From Micropterix aruncella (taxonomy: Eukaryota; Arthropoda; Insecta; Lepidoptera; Micropterigidae): a DNA stretch of 64,000 bases. Below the pieces are notes generated by a model. It saw only the letters and a list, made by a program, of their open reading frames with translations. It was not told where the DNA came from and did not search any database. The translations under genes and the position numbers were made by a program. Below, in pieces: positions 12,021 through 24,183 of the stretch (the first letter of the stretch is position 1; each line of letters starts with the position of its first letter). The stretch lies in assembly GCA_944548615.1 (NCBI GenBank), contig OX155973.1, positions 19,857,734 to 19,921,733 of the forward strand, read 5' to 3'.

Positions 12021-13044
12021 ACAATAGTAAAAAAGAAACAAACAGAAAACTAGAAATAAAAAATATTAATCAGGTAAAACAAATTTAAAATATCAATAAA
12101 GACGCAGAGGAAAGGAAGGAGACGAAGGAAGGAAAGGGAAGCGAAAAGGAGTGGGAAGAGGATTATAAGGTTAATGATTTATTGTGTGACAATGATAATG
12201 ATTTCTAAGTGATTTAATAAATGGGATAACATATTTTTATTCTATTTAAATCAACTTTAAACCATAATTTAAAAATAACCTTGATTTTTCTATTTTTTTA
12301 AGCCTAATTAATTATTATAAGTCTATAAGATGAATTTTGCAGTACCTTGTACTTAAGTACCTTAATAACTGTACTCAAAAATAAAAATTTACAATGTTGA
12401 CATAAATAATACAGTGTTGAAAAGAGCAAATACTTAATCATTGTTTGCGAAGACAAGAAAGTACAGGTTTGATGGATTTTATCAGATATTTATCAGTGTC
12501 ATATTTGTGAGTACACTTTTTTATAAATTTTCGGTTAAAATAATGAAAATTTTTAGCAACATAATTAAGAAAATTTGAAGAAAAAGACATCTAATGTTAG
12601 TCAGATGTTAGATAACTTAGATAAACAATAACGAATTAATAATATTCACGCGGAATTGCAATACGCAAAATACCGCTTAAATATCCAAGACAATAGAAAC
12701 AGCAAATATTTGTGAAATGCATATCCTTAGTCTCGTTCAAATGTCAAAATTGGAAAAATCCGATGGCAATTTAACTAAACGTGACAAAAAGTGGGTGTGC
12801 TGTCGCGGGTACGGATACACATAACATAAATACGTCTGCAATGTTCGTTCGTTCCGTCAAATTTCTGTCGGAGAGTTATGACGTTGAAGGTACATGTCCA
12901 CTTGCATGTACTGGCGCCATCATTGACACGCGTGGCCGTCGCCACAGAAACTCTCTTTCGCTCCCGAAAATTCTCCCATATAGAGAGGTCGCGGAGAATC
13001 ACTGCTCCTTCCAACCCGCTCTTTTGTCAGCTAACGGAAGTTTG
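12021..13044. other. unassigned DNA
   Basis: An A-rich left part and a locally GC-richer right part (12780-13044) with overlapping frames on both strands. No protein family recognised. Confidence 0.45.
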
Positions 13045-13247
13045 TTTCTACTCTCTACTGTGAAATTTCACATTGGGCGGGTTTATTGTCATATGACAAT
13101 CTCTTACAACCAACCCTATTATGATGTGTTTATAGGTATGTGTGTAGCATGTGCGTAAGTGTGTGTCTGTAAGCATTCGCTCGACAGGATTGAAATGCAA
13201 TTCCGTCAATTCCAGCCGGGAATCGAACCCAGAACCTCACAGTAGGG
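13045..13247 (-). mobile_element. tRNA-derived SINE, copy 2, partial
   Basis: Minus-strand body and B box ('gggttcgattcccggctgg'). The A-box half of the head is missing where it meets the 3' end of a Rep-A copy. Tail side matches 'attgtcatatgacaataaac' and 'gtagaaacaaac' of the 63600 copy. Confidence 0.85.
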
Positions 13248-13925
13248 CGGTGTAGACTACAACGATCGAACCCATCACCCCAGGCTGGTATAACGATATC
13301 TAATAATTCTTTCAGCCGTGGGATGAGCGTGGAATACTTTGGGACGGAACAAACCTACGGTCCAGCAAAGCCACGAACTCGCCAGAGTCCAACGCCTTAC
13401 GGTGAGGCACTCGAAAGGTAAACCAGCGGGGTTACCTCGCCCCCTGGCTACCAGTTTTGATGGGATTTCCCCGTCTGGTATTAACCTTCAGGATACCTTC
13501 TCCTGACTGGTTACGGACCGAAGTCGCTTTCGTGGCCTTTACCTGCCGTAATTCAGCGGCAAATCAGTTTGAATCTATCACGGACCAAAGGCATATTTTT
13601 CCCGGCTTTGAATTCAGGATCAGGTAGCCTAATGGTAATGTCAAGAGTGGTTGACGACAGGAGACCACTACAGGACACCCCAGCTGCTTAGGAGACAGTG
13701 TATTTCCATAGTCTCCAGATTCCTTCAGCAATTAGTCAGAGTACACAACCGATTGGCGTCGCCGACAGGTGCGCAAACCATTCAGTAGCGCCGGGATGCA
13801 ATCCCACCAGGAGGAGCCGGTTCGCCAGCCGTGAGGTCTGCGACGCGAGAGTCTTACCCGGGGTAGCCTTCCGCACGTGGAGGCTTCTAAATAGGAGCTG
13901 AATCGTGAGTTCAGCCGATCCGAAA
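13248..13925 (-). repeat. Rep-A, near full length
   Basis: Minus orientation from the 3' end ('gatcgaacccatcacccc' side) to the 5' part ('cttccgcacgtggaggc'). It passes the conserved 'ccaacgccttacggtgagg' and 'gattggcgtcgccg' blocks. At about 13926 the sequence flips to plus-orientation Rep-A. Confidence 0.85.
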
Positions 13926-14010
13926 GTCCAGCTAGACTGTGGACTGTCTTGTCCAAAAGTCTCCACGATCACCCCACGGTTAAAATAATGATCTAATATC
14001 TTTATAAATA
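13926..14010 (+). repeat. Rep-A, short 3' piece, opposite orientation
   Basis: 'ctagactgtggactgtcttg' and 'tctccacgatcacccc' are plus-strand 3' Rep-A sequence fused to the minus-strand 5' end at 13925. The final hairpin is missing. Confidence 0.7.
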
Positions 14011-14345
14011 GTATAAAACGAATTTACCACGTGACGCGTGTAAAATTCAATAGCTTCCCGGATTGCAACAGCCACGCCTGAATTAACACCGACTTCTCAG
14101 CTACGTTGCAACCACCGTTGTCCAGGGTAAACTGAAGTACTGTCAATCGTCATCCGTTGTTCTGCGGGTAGGCGGTAAACTGCTGTTACTCCGCAAATTA
14201 TAACGGTGGTGAGGCTGCGGGGTCGGCACGCGCGAATTTGTAAAACATCCGTGCACACAACACTCACTGTATACTGTGCCAGGTACTTGCGCTCGGCGTT
14301 GGGCATTGATAACATTTTAAGAAGAGGGTTCCACATAGTATAGAG
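14011..14345 (+). repeat. Rep-B foldback element, diverged
   Basis: Carries 'gttgcaaccaccgttgtcca', 'ctgtcaatcgtcatccgttg' and 'aattataacggtggtgagg', the same order as the copy at 47016-47262, but the outer inverted ends are eroded. A short Rep-A-like 3' scrap follows at 14428-14476. Confidence 0.55.
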
Positions 14346-14639
14346 TTTGTAACCGTCGCATCGTCTCTATTGGAGTTCGGGGTTCTTCTTATTTCAATAG
14401 CTTCCCGGATCTATATGTAGTATTGTTATAATTTTCTGGGAAGATGGGTTCGCCTGTAGTAGCTAACAACTCGTAAGTAATATTACCAACCGTAAAGATA
14501 TATGCAATTTCACTTGGTGTTTGGCTATTGGCACTTTGTAATCCCAGGATCTCAATACGTGGAGATCCTGTACTTACTCGAATTCCAAATTTTGCTCGAA
14601 TACAAGATTTCTTTTGACTACATATTCGTGGAATACCAT

Positions 14640-15010
14640 GTATTTCTTACATGATTGCTCGTTTTTTTTTATTCCAACATAACTCCTAAACGCTGGGACC
14701 GATTTAGAAGTATGTGGTACTGTCAGAACCGTTATGTCATCCCGAATGTCATAGAGTACGTTAATTGTCCAAATATCAAGTAAGTAGTCGTCTAAATGTC
14801 CAAATGTCCAAATATCAATAAATTAACAATATCGTGTTTAGTGTCAAATTGAATAGTTCGTTTTCTGAAAAGGCAGTCGCGTTTTTTATTGTTTTTAAAT
14901 TATTTACTTGTTTGAGAAAGTAAAGGAGTGAAGGGCATATTTTATTGAAAATTTGATCTCTATGCCAGTATATAATCGATTGTAAGCCTTGCTTAGGAAA
15001 AGGAAACAAC
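14640..15010 (+). repeat. Rep-E, copy 1
   Basis: Words 'accgatttagaagtatgtgg', 'gtcatcccgaatgtcatag', repeated 'tgtccaaatgtc', and 'ttctgaaaaggcagtcgcg' occur in the same order at 31270-31660 and 54630-55015. Non-coding dispersed repeat of about 380 bp. Confidence 0.8.
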
Positions 15011-15805
15011 GTTTCCTTTTAATATTTTACCGATAACATTAGGGGCTTATTAGTATCGTAGTCCCTCGGGTCCGTTATAGGGTGGTCGGCAGCCTATCGT
15101 AGCACCCGGGACAACACGCCGCACATTTAGAGGTCATTAACACCGGGTCGTAGCGCACGCGCGTTGGCCAAGTAGGTCACCACGTTGCACAGGGCACGTG
15201 GTCGACGGGGGGCCCACCCCCTTGGAACAGTGGGGGAGAGCCGTGGGGCAAAGAAAAACGGACTACTCAGCGCTAGCGCCACGGACAGCTGCCCGCTCCG
15301 GACTTCACATTGCAACAGCCACACGTGATCGTGTATACAGGATGTTCAGGACATAGGATCTCCTTTTCAAGGGTGATTCTGTTTTGTTTAGTCAAACCCC
15401 AACAAAAAAAATCGTTTTTTTTCATTTTTTTTTTTTTTTAAAAATGCATTTTTGCTCGTACTCATTCATCGATTACAGGGATGTCACTAATTAAAGACTC
15501 ATCCTAAATAAATAATGCCTAGTTACAGAAACTGCATAAATATTGCGCTCGAAACTAATATTATCAAATTAAAACTCAAATTCACTAATCAAATTAAATT
15601 AAAACTAGTAATATATATAATAAAATCTATGCAAAATGACAACAAATATAAATATTACAAGTTAACTTTATTTTCACCAAAATAAAAAAAAATAAAATTT
15701 GGTAATGTGGAAATAAATAATGATAATATGTAGAGTGTATGAGAATATATAGGTAAAAGAATTAATATATGGTGTAATTTGTATCACACTGTGTGTATGT
15801 GTGTG

Positions 15806-15836
<31 letters not shown>

Positions 15837-16025
15837 CTGTGTGTGTGTGTGTGTGTGTGTGTTTTCATACACTCACCTAATTTACTAAATAAAATGGATT
15901 AATAATTAAACACTGTCTTAACGACCTTTTATATAAAAATAAAGCGAAATAACCACAAATCCAATAGTTCTCTAATCTTTTATTATGTTCTTTATTCATC
16001 CGTAAATATATTACAATTTTAAAAA
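15011..16025. other. unassigned; GC-rich block and (GT)n
   Basis: GC-rich block at 15060-15330 without a recognised protein. AT-rich DNA follows, with a GT microsatellite at 15782-15861. Open frames over the GT run are simple-sequence artefacts. Confidence 0.55.
15782..15861. repeat. (GT)n microsatellite
   Basis: About 80 bp of GT dinucleotide with four small interruptions. Confidence 0.95.
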
Positions 16026-16510
16026 ACGGTCGTCACCCCAAGACCTTCCCGGCAAGTAGGTAGACAAAGACTTATGGAAGGATTTTGAGCATGATATCCC
16101 TTCGGGATGGAGGTTACCTTATTGACAGATATAGGTCGGCGACGAGCGCGAATAGTGATAATGGAACGCATTAAACACGTTCGATCCATTGTTTAAGAAA
16201 ATATACTGACTGGCGAAATTCAATGTGATTTCGGCTTAACAAGGCATCTGTGTATCAAATTTCCAGTTTCAACCCCTTGGTAGACCGCTTTCAACCACAA
16301 ACTTTTCAACTCTCGGCATGACCAAATGATGCCAAACTTCAGCTCAATCTGATTAAGCGTTTGGGCGCTATCGTGGCGGAATTCACACAGACAAACGCAC
16401 ATACGCACAGACAGACTTCCATCTGCAAATAGTCATAATCGTCTTATTACGGCTCAAAACAATCCGTTTTCATCTCGAAAAAATATATTCGAGTTTACAA
16501 TACTTTCCCT
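16026..16510 (+). repeat. composite repeat Rep-CD, copy 3
   Basis: Module C at 16026-16090 ('gtcaccccaagaccttcccg'). Module D at 16220-16510 ('aacaaggcatctgtgtatc', 'cacagacagacttccatctg', 'ttcgagtttacaatactttc'). This is the most complete D end in the window, and the closest spacing of C and D. Confidence 0.75.
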
Positions 16511-17339
16511 CACCGTCGATTGGTGGGCAGGGAGAGTTAAGAAGTATCTGGAGGCTTGTTGGTTTATTTCATTCATAATAATTAATGGTGTTCTGTCTTT
16601 GATAGAATATCAAAATATTATGGCTTCTACAATAGGTTAAAATTGCAAAATTCCGCAATTAATCATGTGCGTAGGTATTTGCATGGATGCATAGTATTAT
16701 GAACGTTTACGTCATAAAATGGCGGTTATCAAACAAAACGAGTAACCTAATTTCCGAATGCGTTATCACCAGAGTTAATATGCTTTTATCAATCGGGTGG
16801 AGTGGGGACGTCTAGCAAAACGGCAACTATTTGCTAGAGAATAGCAGTAAAGAAAATAAATTAAAAGTAAAAATGTTTCTTTTTTTAATCCATCTTTACT
16901 TTCCATAGGGAGTTATAGCGGTAACCTCTTTGCTTCATCGTCAATCCTAGTAATCATGTATAATGGAAAGTACTTAAGCGTTGTTCTGTTTAGATATCCA
17001 GCGTTTAAATGCCTCCACCTCGTTGCAAAAGCATTCTATCAAGGTACAAATGATTATACAGTTTTAAAAATTACAATTTTTTCCTGAAACGAATCATTGC
17101 AGACGTAATTATTGGAACAACAAAGTCGGTTGTTTGATAAAATCCTCATTACCTCGCCCCCTATCTAACAAAACTACTATTTAGGGCGATGAATGAAGTA
17201 AAAGCGGAAAGGAATAGTGCTTGGTAGAGGAAAACAAGGCATTATGAGCATTGGCGAGACGTCAATACGTAAATGGGTCAAGCCTTTATGAGCTCTGGAC
17301 TAGGCCGAGCCAAAATACTCCTAAGTGGGGTGTAACAGT
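16511..17339. other. unassigned DNA
   Basis: No gene, repeat partner or simple sequence recognised. Confidence 0.5.
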
Positions 17340-17411
17340 ATAAAAATACGTAGAAAAAGCGAAGAAAGCTCTCATTCTACTTACATTCAATGAATATAAT
17401 GTGTTGGATAC
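17340..17411 (+). pseudogene. RT C-terminal fragment, left part
   Basis: Frame reads AKKALILLTFNEYNVLDT up to the insertion point, continuing at 18121 as VLDTKQLYLK. Similar to EESKVLDVKQLF at 7627-7987. It is the left half of an RT thumb split by a Rep-A insertion. Confidence 0.6.
17400..17411 (+). repeat. 12-bp target site duplication of Rep-A, left
   Basis: TGTGTTGGATAC, repeated exactly at 18121-18132 on the other side of the Rep-A copy. Confidence 0.9.
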
Positions 17412-18120
17412 GTATAATGTTTGGGGGCTAATGGGCCCTGTTTCAGTTTAGCTACGAAGACATGTGTTCAGGGTCGGTCATACTCACGGGTCAACACCCA
17501 TCCGGCGGCCTCCATGCAAAAGCGAGAGCCAGGGTAGAACGCTGGCCTGCGGGCCAGTCTCCCCTAGGAGTCAACCTTCAGGCGCCTTTGGACGGTTTAC
17601 GCCCCGTGCGGTGTCAACCAATCGATTGTGCATTCTGACTAACAGCCGGGGGAGTCTGGGAACAGTAATGTTTCCTATAGAGCGGGGGTAGCTGTTAACC
17701 TTATGGCAACTGCTCTTAAAACGACCATTCTGACACCCGATCCCGGGTAAATAAACCGGGAAAAGGATGCCGTTGTCCGCTATAGATTCGGTAGACACCG
17801 TATCACCGCTTCATAAGAGAGAAGACCGCGCAAGCGCCCTCGATCAGTAACCAGTCGAGAGGAAAGAGGTATCCTGAAGGTTAATTCCAGACGGAGATAT
17901 CCTTCCAAACTGATAGTCAGGGGGCGAGACTGCCCGCTGGGTACCTTTCACAGTGCCTCGCCGTAAGGCGTTGGACTCTGACGGGCAGGTGGCGTAACTA
18001 GACTGTGGATTGTTTTTCGTCCCAAGTCTTCTGCGGTCACCTCACGGGATACAGAACGATCTAATATCGTTAAAATTTCCTGAGGAGACGGGTTCGCCCG
18101 TTGTATTCGACAGCTCTAGT
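17412..18120 (+). mobile_element. Rep-A, full length with perfect 12-bp duplication
   Basis: Runs from 'gtataatgtttgggggct' to 'cgacagctctagt'. 5' landmarks: 'gctaatgggccctg', 'cgggtcaacacccatccgg', 'ggcggcctccatgc'. Middle: 'cctatagagcgggggtagc'. 3' landmarks: 'cgccgtaaggcgttggac', then the terminal hairpin GACGGGTTCGCCCGT about 15 nt before the end. No long terminal inverted repeats, no long plus-strand frame, no poly(A). The element is GC-richer than its flanks. The 12-bp duplication fixes both ends at 709 bp. A retroposon is my preferred reading. Confidence 0.85.
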
Positions 18121-18399
18121 TGTGTTGGATACTAAACAACTATACTTAAAAACCTCATCACATATTAAGTTTAATCAGATAAATATTTTTTCTCAAAATA
18201 CCATATCCACGAGGTATTCCAAAGATATTAATATGATAGTACCCAGAAGGTATACTACTTTTGTTCAGCGTACCTATTCATTCATTTCCCCAAGGTTTTT
18301 CAATGCTCTTCCCGGTGACCTAATCGGCGCAAAGTAGGACCTTTTTAAAAGGCTGCTTAGAAATTGGCTTGTAAAAGAGGTAAGACAAGGAAATTAAAA
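18121..18399 (+). pseudogene. RT C-terminal fragment, right part
   Basis: Continues the RT interrupted at 17411: KQLYLKTSSHIKF, TRYSKDINM, SPRFFNALPGDLIGAK, an in-frame TAG at 18335-18337, then DLFKRLLRNWLVKE to a stop at about 18399. The 'FFNALP' block and final 'FK..L..WL' are typical of the LINE RT C-terminus. Confidence 0.75.
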
Positions 18400-18835
18400 A
18401 ATATTGGACATTATAATCTAAATATTTTGAATATTTTGAATCGTATATTATGTGTTATATTATATATTATTATTTTGAAAAAAAACGGTCTTTTTAGATC
18501 GATATAATATATGAAACTTTCAGAAAGTGACTGAAAAACAGCTATGCTTCTTCCATTGATAAAAAACCATCATAAATTAGCATTTATAAATAGGCACGCA
18601 ATGCCGCCGAGGAAATTGTTTGCGGAAAAGCGAAAAAAACAACGTTATGTCAACCGCTATACGAACGACGCCGACGTCGCGACGTCGACATTGCTAAGTA
18701 AAACGAAAGATCAGCCTTTGCATAATCACGCGGAGGAAAAGACTGACCCCGCCGAGGGCCTTAGAAGACTGTCTGATTGGTCTCAAGGATAATTTTAAAA
18801 TAAGATAATGTACTATTGTAAAATAATGTAAAAAA

Positions 18836-19515
18836 AACAGTTGTCACCCCGTCTTTCCCGGCAAGTAGCCAAGGATAGATTTAATCTGAATATTAATTTA
18901 ATTAATAAAATCGATAAGCGCCCTCTCTCGGCCCGCGGACTAACCCGGTTGGGTTTCATTACGACGCCTCAGGCGGCGCGGTCTGTTTCTCGGCACATGG
19001 CGGATTTAGGTCAAGCGCCTGCAGATGGCGTTAATATTTAATTATTTTATTTTTATTTTATTTTTTATTAGCTAAATGTATACAGCATATTCATTATATA
19101 AAAAAACCATTTTATAAATTAACATTAATATAGCCATTAATACATTTGAAAATAGCAAATAATATAAACCACCTATTTAAAAGATAATAATTTTATAACC
19201 TTTTTTTTAAGAAAAAAGGAAAAAAAGGAAAATAAAGCATTTCTAAATTTAAAGTACAATAGGGGAATGGAAATGGAAGGGAAGGATTGTTATAACACTA
19301 TGTGTAATATACGTTCATAAATGGCCATACATACGTATACATGGCCTTAAAATGTATACGTATGTATGGCCAATGGCCTTAAAACGTATAGCAGAAATTA
19401 AATATTATCAGTTTAGCTTGTATATGAGAATATTCAGATAAAAAAATCACAATGTGACTTCGGCCCAACAAGGAATCTGTGTAACAAATCCAAGTCTTTA
19501 AGTCCAATAGTTTGA
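18836..19515 (+). repeat. composite repeat Rep-CD, copy 4
   Basis: Best C module in the window (18836-19040): 'gtctttcccggcaagtagcc', 'cccgcggactaacccggttg', 'gcacatggcggatttaggtc'. It matches the minus copy at 21655-21842. Module D starts at 19445 and is cut by a TA tract at 19520. The gap holds AT-rich DNA with a local inverted 'cgtatacat' palindrome (19330-19365). Confidence 0.7.
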
Positions 19516-19518
19516 GAT

Positions 19519-19519
<1 letters not shown>

Positions 19520-19580
<61 letters not shown>
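19520..19580. repeat. (TA)n microsatellite
   Basis: About 60 bp of TA with one AC interruption, terminating module D of Rep-CD. Confidence 0.95.
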
Positions 19581-19589
19581 CTTAATATA

Positions 19590-19870
19590 TATAAATTACG
19601 TGTCACGTTGTTTGTCCGCGATGGACTCCTAAACTACTTAACCGATTTGAATCAAATTTGCACACAATGTGCAGTTTGATCCAACTTGAAAGATAGGATA
19701 GCTTACGTCTTAATTTATAGTCGCGATATTATTTTATTGCAATGTCTATTATTTGACATTCGCAATTATCTGTTAGTTCCAAACGATTTTAACAGATGGC
19801 GTTATCTATTGAGTAATCCATAGATGGCGCTGCTATGTTAAACCTACAAACGTCATAGTCGGCCAAGCGT
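19590..19870 (+). repeat. dispersed repeat with 'gatggcgctgctat' end
   Basis: 'gtttgtccgcgatggactcc', 'aaactacttaaccgattt', 'cagtttgatccaacttg' and 'agatggcgctgctatg' form a repeat of a kind I recall from many insect genomes. Non-coding; only one clear copy here. Confidence 0.5.
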
Positions 19871-20154
19871 TATTCTAAATTCAAAATATTGTGTGAAGGT
19901 AATACAGTGAAATTATTCCTGCTTTTTAATTATTTGTGCTTCATTGTTCAAAACTCTTTAATTAAAATATATACATGTAAGTATTATCACATATAGTTAT
20001 AAAAGTGGAATAACTGCAGTATAGGAACCTCTCTCCAATTTTTTTCATTTTAATGCTAAATCTGGAAGAAAATTGTATCGGTCGCTATAAATAAGCGAGA
20101 TATAGGAATTCAAAGTTTAAATTTTAAAAACAGGCCAAAATAATATAATATAAA

Positions 20155-20415
20155 AATGGATGTTGGTATATCTGTATGCCCGTCTGTCCGAGTTTAATAG
20201 ACTTCGAAACCGTTTGACCGATCACCATGAAAGTTGGCATATATATGTATTTTTTCATGGTTAAGGTTTTTATATATATCCGCTTTGTTGCAACTTTCAA
20301 CTAGACGGCGCTGCAGCACACCAACTTCTATACTGCTCAACCGATCGCCATGAAAATTGGTATACATTGGTATTTGAGAACAGATATAACACGGGCAACG
20401 CCGGGTAATACCACT
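20155..20415 (+). repeat. Rep-F, copy 2
   Basis: Shares 'cggcgctgcagcacacc', 'ctcaaccgatcgccatg' and 'aaaattggtatacat' with 2835-3232, and ends 'gggcaacgccgggtaatac' immediately before a TA tract. Confidence 0.75.
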
Positions 20416-20416
20416 C

Positions 20417-21393
<977 letters not shown>

Positions 21394-21407
21394 CTAGTCT
21401 TCCGCGA

Positions 21408-21845
21408 GAGAGCCCAAACGCTCAATTTGATTAAGCTGAAATTTGGCATGCAGGTATCATTTGGTCATGGCAAGAGTTGAAAATATTGTTGTTGAAATCG
21501 GTCCACCAGGAGACACACTAGTCATATATCGTCCTTGAAATATTACAGGTACACAGCCTGTTGGGCCAAAATTACATCGTGAAGTTTTGTTTGGGATACC
21601 TCAAATACAAACTACGCAAATAATATTTCAATTAAGCCATACATTTTAATCAAACGCCGAGACGCCCAAGGATAGGCGAGAAACAAACCGCGCCGCCGGA
21701 GGCCGTTGTATCACGGAACATAAACTGGTTCGTCCGCCGGCCCAGAGAGGGCGCTCACCGATTTTATTTAAGAAATTAATATCCAGATGAAATCAATCCT
21801 TGGCTACTTGCCGGGAAAATCTTTGGGGTGAAACAACCGTTTTTT
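21408..21845 (-). repeat. composite repeat Rep-CD, copy 5
   Basis: Minus orientation. Module D at 21408-21600 ('gattaagctgaaatttggc', 'cctgttgggcc') and module C at 21655-21845 ('ccaaggataggcgagaaac', 'ggctacttgccgggaaaatc', 'ggggtgaaacaaccg'). Same C-D order as the other copies when read on its own strand. Confidence 0.75.
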
Positions 21846-22375
21846 TTATATATCTTTCAAATGCATTTTGAAACAGCCTATATTAAGCAGTGTCATTGTA
21901 TGGAAGGGCCCATCCATGGTTTTTCTCACACATTGGACGTCGCCGCCATTTTCATCTGTTTCTAATCAATCCGAGTGGGGTCTGCGAGAAATATAGCGGT
22001 CTCTGTCGCGCGCGTGGGATGGGTGAAGCTTGCATCTCAGTCGGACGCGCGAGCGAGGTCCTTGCCCTAGCACGCAGAACTAGGTTAAACCACTCTTTCA
22101 GTGTGACTTTCTCCTTTTGCGCGACGGGAGAGCAACCGGTTTGCCCAAGCAAATACCCACCTTTAATTTTCCGCAGTTACAAGTACCATTGATTATGTAG
22201 TGTATTAGATTGCTCACCCCTATAGAACATTTTGGCAAACATTTTTTGACGTCGAAATGTAGATGGCGCTGTTTGCATTGACGTCGAAAGTAATAGAAAT
22301 GTATTTGGCCATCTATAATAACATTGATAATGAACGTTTTTCTTTAATGAAGGACCTATTGATTATAAAGGGCTC
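21846..22375. other. unassigned; GC-richer block
   Basis: Open on both strands for about 200-300 bp (21890-22192) without a recognisable protein; opposing frames make coding unlikely. Confidence 0.4.
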
Positions 22376-22456
22376 TCTAGACGATCAAGCATGCTTGTCA
22401 AGCATCGCGTCGCGTGCTGAAATGGGATCGTAAACCGCAAGAAATATGCAAATATA
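22376..22456 (+). repeat. Rep-I, copy 1
   Basis: 'tctagacgatcaagcatgc', 'gcgtcgcg', 'gggatcgtaaaccgc' and 'gaaatatgcaaatat'. The reverse complement recurs at 39326-39410. Confidence 0.75.
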
Positions 22457-22998
22457 TATTTTATTTTTTTTATTTATTTTATTATATTTTATTCGGTTAA
22501 CAAACAGCGTTTATATATAACAAATACAACATATAACAATAAAACTATGACTAATTATATGTTAACACTATTAACCGTTAATACTATGTGTACATTACAT
22601 ATCTCCGCTATTATACCTTATTTATACTTACATTTCTTTAACAGTGATTTACGGATAGACAAAGAGAAAGAACAAAAAACAAATGAGAATGAAATTTTAA
22701 GAATGAAATTTTAAGATTATTACCATTATTAATTATTTTGTACCAAAAATATATTTTTTTAAATATTACAAAAAAAACTATTCATGTAAACCGTTTAAGG
22801 GATTAATAGTCATAAGATGAAATAGGGAGGTCAAAGGACTGATAAGACTTTTTAATCGTTTCTTTAAAGTGACTTTTACCTGATGAAAAAATATCAATGT
22901 ACGCGAATCTACCATTATACGTTGTCATAGCCCTATTTATTAGGGAATGCTTCGTTTAATTAGAGTTATATCTTTGACCAAATATTTACCTTGAAATA

Positions 22999-23766
22999 AG
23001 GATTAATGAAACGATAAATAGACTTGCTGTCTGGTTCCAAGTTAATAAACTCCCGTTGAATGTTTCAAAATCTAAAACAGTGTGTTTTTCTTTACGGCCG
23101 TCCGACTCTAATAATATAGCCTTATTCTTTGGAACAGACGAATTGGAAAATGTCTCTTCTACTGAATTTCTATGTTTGCAGATCGACCAAAAATTGCAAT
23201 GGTCCGATCACTTAGAAGAGCTTAGTAAAAAGCTGTGTAGGGCTGTTTACGCAATAAAAAAGATTAGAAATTTATGCGGCTTTGAGGCTGCCAAATCTGT
23301 ATATTTTGCTTATTTTCATTCTTTGATGACATATGGTCTAATGTTTTGGGGAATGGCAGCAAATTCGAAGAGGATTCTTATCCTTCAGAAAAGGGCTTTA
23401 CGCAGTCTTTACGGAGCTTCTCCAAGAACTTCGTGTAAGCCGTTTTTCATCGAGTCGGGAATCATGACGATGTACTCGTGCTATATCCAACAAAATTATA
23501 TGTTCGCTCGTAAGCACATATCGGATGTCCCGGCGAATAGCGATTTCCATCAACACAATACAAGAAATAAATTTGATCTACATCTAAATCGGCACAGGCT
23601 TAGTAAAGTGCGCAACAGTTTCCTTCACCAAAGCCTGTGTTATTATAACAAGGTCCCAACACATATCTGAAGTCTTGGAGAGAACCAATTTAAAAAAGTC
23701 TTATTTAATGGCCTAGTCAAGAATCCTGTATATGACACAATACAATTGATTTTGCGAAACAGATAA
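22999..23766 (+). pseudogene. non-LTR RT, C-terminal half
   Basis: Frame opens at about 22999 with INETINRLAVWFQVNKLPLN, the block just after the missing (F/Y)xDD palm motif, then VSKSKTVCFSL, FLCLQIDQKLQWSDHL, SLMTYGLMFWG, LILQKRALRSLYG and SFLHQSLCYYNKVPTHI. A TGA at 23668-23670 interrupts the frame, but homologous sequence (SLGENQFKKVLFNGLVKNP) continues to a TAA at about 23766. Apart from that stop the segment is open, so it is a fairly recent 5'-truncated copy. The same family lies at 50293-50735 on the other strand. Confidence 0.88.
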
Positions 23767-24183
23767 GATAACATTTGTGTGGATTTTATCACCCCACTAG
23801 ATTGTATATCTGTTCTGGGGTGATAGTATTTAAGACTTCAATTTATCATAGTGACTTCACTTTCTTTTTTTTTTTCTCATTCATTCCGATCGCTCATTCA
23901 TTCTTATAAATTTTAAGGTATATATAAATATATAAATGTGTATATAAATATATGAATAAAGAACTAATATTAAATAAAGAAAATGAAAATATTTAAGTTT
24001 ATAGATAATAAAATAAATAAACATATAGATTAATATATAACTAAATTGACCAATACATTAAGTAGCCTAAAAAGGTTTCTTACTATGCACATATAAAATT
24101 GTGAATTTAATTAATTAATATAATATTATCAATTTATTTTGAACATAATCTTCTCATTAATTTCTTATCAAGTATCAGATGAC
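23767..24183. other. LINE 3' UTR grading into AT-rich DNA
   Basis: Starts with a short hairpin-like 'atcaccccac...ggggtgat' (near 23790-23825) and degenerates into ATA-rich sequence. No further feature. Confidence 0.45.

Noticed and set aside
12781..13158. 125-codon frame
   Set aside because: It runs into a SINE at its end, has competing frames on both strands, and shows no family resemblance.
15674..15868. Thr-His repeat frame
   Set aside because: Artefact of the GT/CA microsatellite.
17412..18120. Rep-A as a Helitron (CTAG end after a hairpin)
   Set aside because: The CTAG-like end and hairpin fit, but Helitrons make no target duplication, and here three copies have perfect 12-bp duplications. 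Other copies also do not end in CTRR.
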